Below, one piece after another: positions 17,104 to 24,887 of a stretch of 64,000 bases of DNA (positions are counted from its first letter, which is position 1; each line of letters begins with the position of its first letter). Origin of the DNA: Asticcacaulis excentricus CB 48 (GTDB taxonomy: Bacteria; Pseudomonadota; Alphaproteobacteria; Caulobacterales; Caulobacteraceae); NCBI RefSeq assembly GCF_000175215.2, contig NC_014817.1, positions 338,501 to 402,500 of the forward strand. Reading direction: 5' to 3'. The notes beneath the pieces are model-generated. The model did no database searches. It was given only the letters and a program-made list of their open reading frames with translations, and had not been told where the DNA came from. Position numbers and translations under genes: made by a program.

Positions 17104-18600
17104 TTAGTGTGTATTGGCCAGAAGCGATAATTGCTGACCGCTGGCTTCGGCTTCGGCGGCGATCTCCTTGTCCGTCAGACGGGTGGGGTAGTCGCCGGTG
17201 AAATAGTGGTCGGTATATTGCGGCTGATCGTTGTTGCGACCGTCGTGGCCCATCGCCTTGTACAGCCCATCGACCGAGAGGAAGCCGAGGCTATCACATT
17301 CCAGCATCTGACGCATTTCCTCGATGGAATGTTGTGCCGCCAATAGTTTGGCGCGGTCGGGCATGTCGATGCCGTAATAGTCGGGCCACAGGATGGGTGG
17401 AGAGGCCGAACGCAGATGAACCTCCTTGGCGCCGGCAGCGCGCACCATCCGAACAATCTTCACCGAAGTGGTGCCGCGCACAATGGAATCGTCAATCAGG
17501 ATGACTTTCTTGCCTTCCAGTACGACGCGGTTGGGGGAATGCTTCTTGCGCACCCCCAGATCACGGATGTTCTGGGTCGGCTGGATGAAGGTGCGTCCGA
17601 CATAGTGGTTGCGGATGATACCCAGTTCGAACGGCAAGCCTGATTCCTCGGAAAAGCCCAGCGACGCCGGCACACCGGAATCCGGTACCGGCACGACGAT
17701 ATCGGCATCGGCGGGGTGCTCAATGGCTAGCTGGCGCCCCATCGCCTTGCGCACTTCGTAGATTGACTTGCCATTCACTACAGAATCTGGTCGGGCGAAA
17801 TAGACGTATTCGAAGAGACAGGGACGGGCGGCCTTGCGCTCAAACGGCTTGAACGATTTTAGACCGTCCTCGTCGATTTGCACCACTTCGCCGTGTTCGA
17901 CATCGCGCACGAAAACCGCGCCGATCATGTCCAGCGCGCAGGTCTCCGAAGCCAGAACATAGGCGTGGCCCAGTTTGCCGATCACCAGCGGGCGGATGCC
18001 CAGCGGGTCGCGCGCCCCGATCATGCCCTTGCGCGTAATAGCGACCAGCGCATAGCCGCCTTCGATATCGCGCAGGGTGTCGATGAAGCGGTCGATGATC
18101 TTGATGCTGCGCGAGCGCGCGATCAGGTGCAAAATGACTTCTGAGTCCGAGGTGGACTGGAAGATCGCGCCTTCAGCAACCAGCTTCGTGCGCAGGAACA
18201 TGAAGTTGGTCAGGTTACCATTGTGCGCAATGGCGATGCCGCCCGAATCGAGATCGGCGAACATGGGCTGCACGTTCCGCAGATGCGATCCGCCGGCGGT
18301 GGAGTAGCGCGTATGCCCGATGGAGGCGTGGCCTTGTAGGCGCTTGATCAGGTCGGCATCGGTGAATACGTCGCTGACCAGACCGTGCGAGCGTTCGGTG
18401 TAAAAGCGGCGGCCGTCGCACGAGGCGATACCGCAGGCCTCCTGTCCGCGGTGTTGCAGGGCGTGCAACCCCAGCGCGGTGACTGCCGAAGCGTCCTCCA
18501 TGCCGTAGATGCCGAACACGCCGCATTCAAGGCGCAGGCTGTCGTCGTCGGGATCGCGTGAGACGAAGCTATCCGACAGTTCCGAGGGCGAGGTCAGCAT
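17104..18600 (-). CDS. purF: Amidophosphoribosyltransferase
   Basis: 498 residues. It catalyses the first step of purine synthesis, PRPP plus glutamine to phosphoribosylamine. After a short propeptide-like leader, the N-terminal nucleophile Cys occurs in E-C-G-V-F-G-I-Y (Cys about residue 26), so maturation by propeptide cleavage is expected. The glutaminase domain has H-T-R-Y-S-T and H-N-G-N-L; the C-terminal phosphoribosyltransferase domain has the PRPP loop V-I-L-I-D-D-S-I-V-R-G-T-T. It lies downstream of cvpA, a classic arrangement. Confidence 0.97.
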   Translation of the reverse strand: MLTSPSELSDSFVSRDPDDDSLRLECGVFGIYGMEDASAVTALGLHALQHRGQEACGIASCDGRRFYTERSHGLVSDVFTDADLIKRLQGHASIGHTRYSTAGGSHLRNVQPMFADLDSGGIAIAHNGNLTNFMFLRTKLVAEGAIFQSTSDSEVILHLIARSRSIKIIDRFIDTLRDIEGGYALVAITRKGMIGARDPLGIRPLVIGKLGHAYVLASETCALDMIGAVFVRDVEHGEVVQIDEDGLKSFKPFERKAARPCLFEYVYFARPDSVVNGKSIYEVRKAMGRQLAIEHPADADIVVPVPDSGVPASLGFSEESGLPFELGIIRNHYVGRTFIQPTQNIRDLGVRKKHSPNRVVLEGKKVILIDDSIVRGTTSVKIVRMVRAAGAKEVHLRSASPPILWPDYYGIDMPDRAKLLAAQHSIEEMRQMLECDSLGFLSVDGLYKAMGHDGRNNDQPQYTDHYFTGDYPTRLTDKEIAAEAEASGQQLSLLANTH

Positions 18601-18716
18601 GGCGATACCTTTGTGGCCGGTTACGGCCTGACGCGAGACAGGGGAGGAGCTGCCTCCATATAGTCGGTATAAGGAGAAATGGAAGCCCCGGTGACGTCCC
18701 GCAGTCCCATATCACC

Positions 18717-19214
18717 CTATTGGTTGGGCGACGCCACGCTGTCGGCATATTTCGCCCAGGACGGCGCGACCGACACAATGGCCTTGGCGCACTGTACGCT
18801 CAAAGGATAGACCTTGGCTTCGGTGAACCAGTCGGGCTTTCCTTTAGGCAGTACGACTGAAAAAAGCAAATGGATAAAGCCCAGAATAGCCAGGGCCCGC
18901 AATACGCCAAAGGCCACTCCAAGGGTGCGGTCGGCATAGCCCATCATCTGCTGCTTGTTAACCTTCTCCGACAGTGAATTGCCGAGCGCCCGGATGCCAA
19001 AATAAGCAGAGATAAACACCACAATGATCACCGCCAGCGCGAACATCTCACCCAGATGGAAGGTCGATTGCAACCACGGCGCCAACCAGATGGCGATCAG
19101 TATGGCGAGAATGAAGGACGCTGTGCCGACGATTTCGCGCGTCGCGCCGCGTGTAAAACCGGACAGGCAGGAAAACAGTAATATGCCCAGAAAGATCAGA
19201 TCGTAGCCTTGCAT
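18717..19214 (-). CDS. cvpA: CvpA family membrane protein
   Basis: 165 residues with four predicted membrane segments and the CvpA-type start (D-L-I-F-L-G-I-L-L-F-S-C-L-S-G-F-T-R-G). In E. coli CvpA is needed for colicin V production and envelope stress tolerance; its mechanism is unclear. It sits between radA and purF on the same strand, the usual alphaproteobacterial order. Confidence 0.9.
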   Translation of the reverse strand: MQGYDLIFLGILLFSCLSGFTRGATREIVGTASFILAILIAIWLAPWLQSTFHLGEMFALAVIIVVFISAYFGIRALGNSLSEKVNKQQMMGYADRTLGVAFGVLRALAILGFIHLLFSVVLPKGKPDWFTEAKVYPLSVQCAKAIVSVAPSWAKYADSVASPNQ

Positions 19215-19408
19215 GTGCGTCCCCTCACAATGGCTTTAAACCCGTACCGGCGTTACCGGAGATTATTACCCATTCTGGCCTTTTTTATAAAAAAGCGATA
19301 GTCCTGTTTTAACCCTCATGCCGAAAAGTGGATGCCACCTTTTGGAAATACATGAGGCCTTACAAAAAATTAGAGTCATGCGTCGCCTCGACTGAGCCGA
19401 CGAAGGCT

Positions 19409-20782
19409 CTAACTGTTGAGGTCGAAGGCGCTCATCGCATTGACCAGATGCGAGTAGGTTTTTACCTCGAACGGCGCATTTTCCTGAGCCGCGACGGGGG
19501 CAATGGCGTTGGAAAAGCCTAGTTTAAGGGCCTCCTTCATGCGCGCTTCCATGCGCGATACGCCGCGCAGCTCGCCCGACAGGCTGATTTCTCCGAAGAT
19601 AACCGACGCCTTGGGCAGGGGTTGATCGAGCAGGGCGGAGACCAGCGCCATAGCTGCCGCAAGATCGGCGGCGGGTTCGTTTATCTTCAGCCCGCCGGCG
19701 ACATTGAGATAGACGTCCTTGCCGCCGAAGCCCAAGCCGCAGCGTGATTCGAGCACGGCCAGTATCATGGCCAGACGTCCGGAGTCCCACCCCACCACGG
19801 CGCGGCGCGGCGTGCCTAATGCCGACGGGGCCACGAGCGCCTGAATTTCGACCAGCACCGGACGCGAACCTTCGATCCCTGCGAACACCGCCGACCCCGA
19901 TGAGCGCTCGTCATTGTCGCCGAGAAACAGGGCCGAGGGGTTGGGCACTTCGCGCAAACCGCCGTCGCCCATTTCAAACACGCCGATCTCATCGGTGGCC
20001 CCGAAACGGTTTTTGGAGCCGCGTAGGATGCGGAACGGATAGCCGCGCTCACCCTCAAACGATAACACGGCATCGACCATGTGTTCGACGACGCGCGGCC
20101 CGGCGATCTGGCCTTCCTTAGTGACGTGCCCGACAAGGATCATGGCGATGCGGTTCTTTTTGGCCAGTCTCACCAGTTCCCCGGCGCAGGCCCGTACCTG
20201 CGATACCGAGCCCTGTGCGGCGTCGATGGCGTCCGACCACAGGGTCTGGATGGAATCGATGATGACGAGGTCGTAGGTATCGCGTTTCAACGCATCGAGA
20301 ATGGTGCGCAGCGAGGTTTCAGCGGCCAGATCGACACGGGCCTTGCTGACCCCCATGCGTGAGGCGCGCCCGCGAACCTGCTCAACGGCTTCTTCGCCCG
20401 AAATATAGGCGACCTTGAGCCCGCGCAGCGCCGCATGGGCAGTGACCTGCAACAACAGGGTCGATTTGCCGACGCCCGGATCGCCAGCCAGCAGGATGGC
20501 CGAGCCCGGGACAATGCCGCCGCCGCACACACGGTCGAATTCCTCGATACCGGTCACCATGCGCTGCGGCGCCTCGTCGGGCGCATCAAGAGTTTCAAAG
20601 TTGAGCTTTGAAAGCCTTGAGATTTTCGAAGGCGAGGTTTCAGGTCTCAGACTGCCAGGCGGTGCGGAAGAGGTCTCTTGCACGAGCGTGTTCCAGCTCA
20701 GGCACCCCGAACACTGACCCGCCCATTTGGTGTGGGTCATCCCGCAGGACTGACAGACAAAGACGGCCTGAGCCTTGGACAT
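19409..20782 (-). CDS. radA: DNA repair protein RadA/Sms
   Basis: 457 residues. An N-terminal four-cysteine zinc finger (C-Q-S-C-G-M through C-S-G-C), a RecA-like ATPase core with Walker A G-D-P-G-V-G-K-S-T-L, the RadA-specific K-N-R-F-G motif, and a C-terminal Lon-like domain. RadA promotes branch migration in recombination and repair. Its upstream neighbour dnaB is separated by about 400 bases where an alanine racemase gene is often found in relatives. Confidence 0.96.
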   Translation of the reverse strand: MSKAQAVFVCQSCGMTHTKWAGQCSGCLSWNTLVQETSSAPPGSLRPETSPSKISRLSKLNFETLDAPDEAPQRMVTGIEEFDRVCGGGIVPGSAILLAGDPGVGKSTLLLQVTAHAALRGLKVAYISGEEAVEQVRGRASRMGVSKARVDLAAETSLRTILDALKRDTYDLVIIDSIQTLWSDAIDAAQGSVSQVRACAGELVRLAKKNRIAMILVGHVTKEGQIAGPRVVEHMVDAVLSFEGERGYPFRILRGSKNRFGATDEIGVFEMGDGGLREVPNPSALFLGDNDERSSGSAVFAGIEGSRPVLVEIQALVAPSALGTPRRAVVGWDSGRLAMILAVLESRCGLGFGGKDVYLNVAGGLKINEPAADLAAAMALVSALLDQPLPKASVIFGEISLSGELRGVSRMEARMKEALKLGFSNAIAPVAAQENAPFEVKTYSHLVNAMSAFDLNS

Positions 20783-21187
20783 GATTCGCTCGCGTAAAGG
20801 GTTTTATGCTGCGCAACCGATAGCTTGAGCGGTTGCAAAAATCCAGAACAAATTGTGAACTTGCGTGCTGGGAAATATTCGCCACAGAGGCACACAGATC
20901 GCCTCAGCGTGTGGCTGGTAACATGAATTTCAACCCACAGATTATATAGATTACACAGTTTGCGTCGTTTCAATCGGGCGCCCAAAGCGGTGAAGGCTAG
21001 ATGGCCCGAAGCGTCAATCTGTGAAATCTGTGATTCCTAAATACCTGTGTGACCATCTATGGACAAAATCAACACTCCGCTACGCCTTGCTACTTCACCG
21101 GCCCTGACGCGCCAGCTTTGCCCCGCTCTCAGATAGCGAAGCGATAGAGCAAGAAAATCGGCAGATTGGCTGGCTAGTTACCCCACT
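20783..21187. repeat. dnaB-radA gap with CACAGATT/ATCTGTG repeats, no gene
   Basis: About 405 bases without a convincing gene. From about 20881 to 21055 the words CACAGAT/CACAGATT and the reverse ATCTGTG recur at least five times (for example near 20893, 20936, 21017 and 21025), in both orientations, separated by unrelated sequence. This looks like degenerate interspersed intergenic repeats. The gap occupies the place where alr (alanine racemase) is often found between dnaB and radA in other alphaproteobacteria; I see no alr remnant. Confidence 0.5.
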
Positions 21188-22663
21188 CTACTCGTAGGTG
21201 CTGTACCGGTCCTGCCGCGCCAGATTGCCAAACCGCGTTACGTTTTCGTCGAACGACAGGCGTACCGTTCCGATGGGACCGTGACGCTGCTTGCCGATGA
21301 TGACTTCGGCCGTGCCGCGCAGCTTGTCCATATCTTCCTGCCATTGCAGGTGCTCAGGCGTACCTTCCTTGGGTTCGGCGCGGCCCAGATAATAGCTTTC
21401 GCGATAGACGAACATGACGATGTCGGCGTCCTGTTCGATCGAGCCGGATTCGCGCAGGTCCGACAGTTGCGGGCGCTTGTCGTCGCGGCTTTCGACTTGA
21501 CGCGAGAGCTGCGACAGGGCGATGACCGGCACCTGAAGCTCCTTGGCCAGCGACTTCAAACCCATAGTGATGGTCGAAATTTCCTGCACGCGGTTCATAT
21601 TGCTGTCGCCCGTGGTGACCAGTTGCAGGTAGTCAACCACGATAAGGTCGAGGCCGGCCGTGCGTTTCAGGCGACGGGCGCGGGCGGTCAACTTGGCAAG
21701 GCTGAGACCGCCGGTATCGTCAATATACAGCGGATAGGAGGCGATCTCCATGGCCGCGTCCTTGAGCCGTCCGAATTCCACAGCGTCAATTTCCCCCTTG
21801 CGGAGACGGTCGGAGGAAACGCCGGAGGCATCGGCCAGAAGACGGGTCGCGAGCTGATCTGCCGACATTTCGAGCGAGTAGAACGCGACCACGCCGCCAT
21901 CGACTGTCTTGCGCGTGCCGTCGGGTTGAATCTCGAAGCGGAATTTCTTGGCCACGTTCATGGCGATATTGGTGGCCAGGGCCGTCTTCCCCATCGAGGG
22001 GCGCCCGGCTAGGATCAGCAGGTCCGACTTGTGCAGGCCACCGATTTGCCGGTCGAGGTCGTCCAGGCGGGTGGCCAGCCCGGACAAGCCGCCGTCGCGG
22101 TGGAAGGCTTCTTCGGCATTGGAAATGGCCCCCGTCACGGCTTCGGAGAAGGTCTTGAAGCCGGTCGAAGAAGTGCCCTTTTCGGCCATCTCATAAAGTT
22201 GAGCTTCAGCGCGCTCGATCTGCTCGCGGCCATTGCCTTCCTGCGTAGCCGAGCGGGCGATTTCGCCGCCGAGACGGATTAGGTCGCGGCGCAGCGCCAG
22301 ATCATAGATGACGCGCGCATAGTCCGAGGCATTTGCCGAAGGCGGGGCACGATCGACCAGATCGGCCAGGTAGCGAATACCCCCCAGATCATTGAAGGCC
22401 TGATCGGTCTTGAACTTGTCGAGCAGCACGATGGGCTCAGCAAGATGCCCGATGCGGATCTGCTCTTCGATGGTGGCAAATAGCTTCTGGTGGAATGGCT
22501 CGTAAAAATGCCGGGCGCTCAGGCCATCATACAGGCGCTCATAGGCCCCATTGTCGAACATCAGCGTTCCGAGCAGCGCCTGTTCGGCTTCGAGATTGTG
22601 GGGCAAGGCCTGTGGCGTGTCGGCCGAAACGGGCAGGGAGGCGTCGAGCAGGTTCGTGTTCAT
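21188..22663 (-). CDS. dnaB: Replicative DNA helicase DnaB
   Basis: 491 residues. The N-terminal primase-interacting domain (P-H-N-L-E-A-E-Q-A-L-L-G) is followed by a linker and the RecA-like helicase domain with Walker A A-G-R-P-S-M-G-K-T-A, Walker B V-V-D-Y-L-Q-L, and the arginine-finger region. It unwinds DNA at the replication fork as a hexamer. No intein or frameshift is seen; length is typical. Confidence 0.97.
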   Translation of the reverse strand: MNTNLLDASLPVSADTPQALPHNLEAEQALLGTLMFDNGAYERLYDGLSARHFYEPFHQKLFATIEEQIRIGHLAEPIVLLDKFKTDQAFNDLGGIRYLADLVDRAPPSANASDYARVIYDLALRRDLIRLGGEIARSATQEGNGREQIERAEAQLYEMAEKGTSSTGFKTFSEAVTGAISNAEEAFHRDGGLSGLATRLDDLDRQIGGLHKSDLLILAGRPSMGKTALATNIAMNVAKKFRFEIQPDGTRKTVDGGVVAFYSLEMSADQLATRLLADASGVSSDRLRKGEIDAVEFGRLKDAAMEIASYPLYIDDTGGLSLAKLTARARRLKRTAGLDLIVVDYLQLVTTGDSNMNRVQEISTITMGLKSLAKELQVPVIALSQLSRQVESRDDKRPQLSDLRESGSIEQDADIVMFVYRESYYLGRAEPKEGTPEHLQWQEDMDKLRGTAEVIIGKQRHGPIGTVRLSFDENVTRFGNLARQDRYSTYE

Positions 22664-22768
22664 AGGGCTGTTTAAGCAGGTCGGGGACGGGCTGTCGCTG
22701 GCCCTATGCGGCGCAACGCCGACTGTCCACTTAACTCCGATTCACAGCCTGTGAATAACGGGGATAAA

Positions 22769-23134
22769 TTAATGTTGCACCGGGCGGCAGGTGACATCTT
22801 TTAGCTCGGTTTCGGCGCCTGTGTCGTGCCGCACGGCCAGACACTTACCGTCCTTTATCACCACGTCAAAGATCGCGGGCAGGGCGGTGGAATGGGTTTC
22901 CAGCGGCCCCAGAGGCGGCGGCAGGACGCTTAGCATGGTCGGTTGACTGGCGGCAGAGGGGCCGAACTCGATGTGGGCCCGGCCAATGACCGGGGCCAGG
23001 GCAGACTTGAGGCGGCTGACGGTTTGCGGATCGCTTAAATCGACACTGGCCGGTACGGCTTTTCCGGCGGCCATCGTCTGACAGCCCACCAGCCCCAGCG
23101 CGCACAGCAGACCGGCAGGTACAAGGCGGCGCAT
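22769..23134 (-). CDS. Small lipoprotein of unknown function
   Basis: 121 residues from the ATG at 23134, with a lipobox L-V-G-C (Cys about residue 18) after a short basic N-terminus. The mature part has no motif I recognise; it contains two Cys near the C-terminus (K-C-L-A-V and T-C-R-P) that might form a disulfide. Its ATG overlaps the S41 peptidase stop (TGATG), so expression is coupled to that gene and the pair may work together in the envelope. Confidence 0.72.
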   Translation of the reverse strand: MRRLVPAGLLCALGLVGCQTMAAGKAVPASVDLSDPQTVSRLKSALAPVIGRAHIEFGPSAASQPTMLSVLPPPLGPLETHSTALPAIFDVVIKDGKCLAVRHDTGAETELKDVTCRPVQH

Positions 23135-24774
23135 CAGCGCCCCCCCGGCAGGGTCATGTCGCGGTTTACGTCCATAATCCATTTGGGCGGTACGATGGCC
23201 GGGCCTGAGCCGCCGCCGACAGGGCCCGCTGATTGCACCGCCGAACTAGCGGCTGCGAAAGCGGTGGCCGAGGCCGGACACGAACTGGTACGACGATAAC
23301 TGAGCGCCGTGCTGACCAGCCCTTCGGTCGCAAGTCCCAGGTCCTTGCTCAGATCATCGCTAGCGACGCAGCCGGGCAGTTTGACTCCCGTTGTGGAAGA
23401 GGTGTTGTTCGGCACGAAACCGTCGGCATAGTCTCCGAAGCCCAGATCGTTCACGCCTTGAAACTGAATAGTGTAGTAGGTCTCTCCGCAATTGTCCTGT
23501 GGGTAGAAGCCATAGGGTTTGCCGCAGGTCTTGCCGCCGATCAGGACGACTTCGACGCCGACGCCGCGCAGGCCGTTGATCACCGCTTCTGAGGCGCTGC
23601 ACGTGTCTTCGGTGGCCAGCACATAGACCCGCGACAGGTTAAGCGTCGGCAAAGATGTCCCCGCCATGACGGTGAACCCCAGACCCTGATTATAGAAGGG
23701 GATGGGGTTATTGGCCTGACCCGTTACGGGATTGGTGTTGCCGGCGGCCGCGTTGAATTTCAGGGTTTCAAAGGTGCGGTTAGCTGTGCGCGCATTGCCG
23801 GCTATCATGTAGCTGAGCTGCGACGCCACGGCCAGCAGACCACCGCCATTATAGCGCAGATCGAGGATCAGGTCATTGACCCCGGCGGTCTGCATGTCGC
23901 GCATGGCCGAAACGATTTCGGTTTCGCTGGAATAGGGGCTGAAGGTGTTGAACAGGATATAGCCGATCTTCGACGTGCCATCCGTCAGCACGCTCGTTTT
24001 ATTGACCGGCTTGGGGCTAACATTGGCCGATGTCAGAGTGACGGTCTTTGTCGAACCATCGACCAGGCGCAGCCCGAAGGTCGTGGAGGTGCCCGTTGCG
24101 CTTGGAAAAAGCCCCGCATTCAGCGCATTGACGCCGGCCTGCGTATTGTCATTGACGAGGTCGATGCCGTTGACCGTCAGGATGCGCGCGCCGCGCGGCA
24201 CCACACTCGCGGCGGGCGAGCCCGGTTCAGTATAGACAACACGGAAATCGCGTGGCGTCGTGGTCGAGTAGGCCGTCAGTTCCATGCCGTAGCTGGCGGT
24301 CGCGGCGGCATTGCGGCGCGCCAGGTACTCTGTTGTCGGCTCGCTGAAATGGAAGTTGTCCTTATCCTTACCCGACGTCGTTTTGTTAAAGGTCTTGAGG
24401 CCCGCAAAATACTGCGTTCGCGTGCCGCCCGTCGCGGGATCGGTGTCAATGACTTCGGTATTCCAAAGATAGGTTTCGCGTGTCCAGGAGCGCAGCCAGT
24501 TCTTTTCATCCAGCGATGTACCGGCCTTGTCCGGGAAGCGGTTGCCTTCGATATCGACACCAGTGCGCACGGTTTCGCACTTGTCTTTGAAGGTACTGGC
24601 GGCCTGAAACACGCCGCTGACCCAGCCCGTGACACCCCCGCCGGTGCCTCCGCCGCCGGTTGATCCCGTCGCCGTCGAACTGCCTCCGCCACCTCCGCCG
24701 CCACAGGACGTGAGGGCTGCCGCGGCAACTGTCAGTACAAACATACGGGTGAAGGTCATCAGGCGTTTGGTCAT
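23134..24774 (-). CDS. S41-family peptidase, lipoprotein
   Basis: 546 residues from the ATG at 24774. Lipobox L-T-S-C at about residue 24, then a Gly-rich spacer. A PDZ-like domain occurs near residues 150-240 (R-G-A-R-I-L-T-V-N-G-I-D), followed by the S41 (C-terminal processing protease) core: L-I-L-D-L-R-Y-N-G-G-G, catalytic Ser in T-C-S-A-S-E-A-V, and Lys in G-G-K-T-C-G-K-P-Y-G. It is probably a cell-envelope serine protease with a Ser/Lys dyad. Several Cys in the catalytic half suggest disulfides. It is downstream of a TonB receptor but separated from it by a strong terminator. Confidence 0.88.
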   Translation of the reverse strand: MTKRLMTFTRMFVLTVAAAALTSCGGGGGGGSSTATGSTGGGGTGGGVTGWVSGVFQAASTFKDKCETVRTGVDIEGNRFPDKAGTSLDEKNWLRSWTRETYLWNTEVIDTDPATGGTRTQYFAGLKTFNKTTSGKDKDNFHFSEPTTEYLARRNAAATASYGMELTAYSTTTPRDFRVVYTEPGSPAASVVPRGARILTVNGIDLVNDNTQAGVNALNAGLFPSATGTSTTFGLRLVDGSTKTVTLTSANVSPKPVNKTSVLTDGTSKIGYILFNTFSPYSSETEIVSAMRDMQTAGVNDLILDLRYNGGGLLAVASQLSYMIAGNARTANRTFETLKFNAAAGNTNPVTGQANNPIPFYNQGLGFTVMAGTSLPTLNLSRVYVLATEDTCSASEAVINGLRGVGVEVVLIGGKTCGKPYGFYPQDNCGETYYTIQFQGVNDLGFGDYADGFVPNNTSSTTGVKLPGCVASDDLSKDLGLATEGLVSTALSYRRTSSCPASATAFAAASSAVQSAGPVGGGSGPAIVPPKWIMDVNRDMTLPGGR

Positions 24775-24835
24775 GGCGCGATGATGCCACGAACTTATCA
24801 GACCGCAAGTCCCTCTTTTTAGGCAGGAAGGCACG

Positions 24836-24867
24836 AAAAAAACCCCGCAGATCGCTCTGCGGGGTTT
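24836..24867 (-). terminator. Rho-independent terminator after TonB receptor
   Basis: Read on the minus strand, a perfect 12-bp stem (AAACCCCGCAGA with TCTGCGGGGTTT), a four-base loop and a run of seven Ts. It lies about 20 bases past the receptor stop and before the S41 peptidase gene. Confidence 0.9.
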
Positions 24868-24887
24868 GGAGAGGCGACGGTTTTCGC

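Noticed and set aside
20881..21055. CACAGATT repeats considered as a CRISPR array or replication origin boxes
   Set aside because: Spacing is irregular, units are short and in mixed orientation, there are no cas genes, and no DnaA-box consensus is seen.
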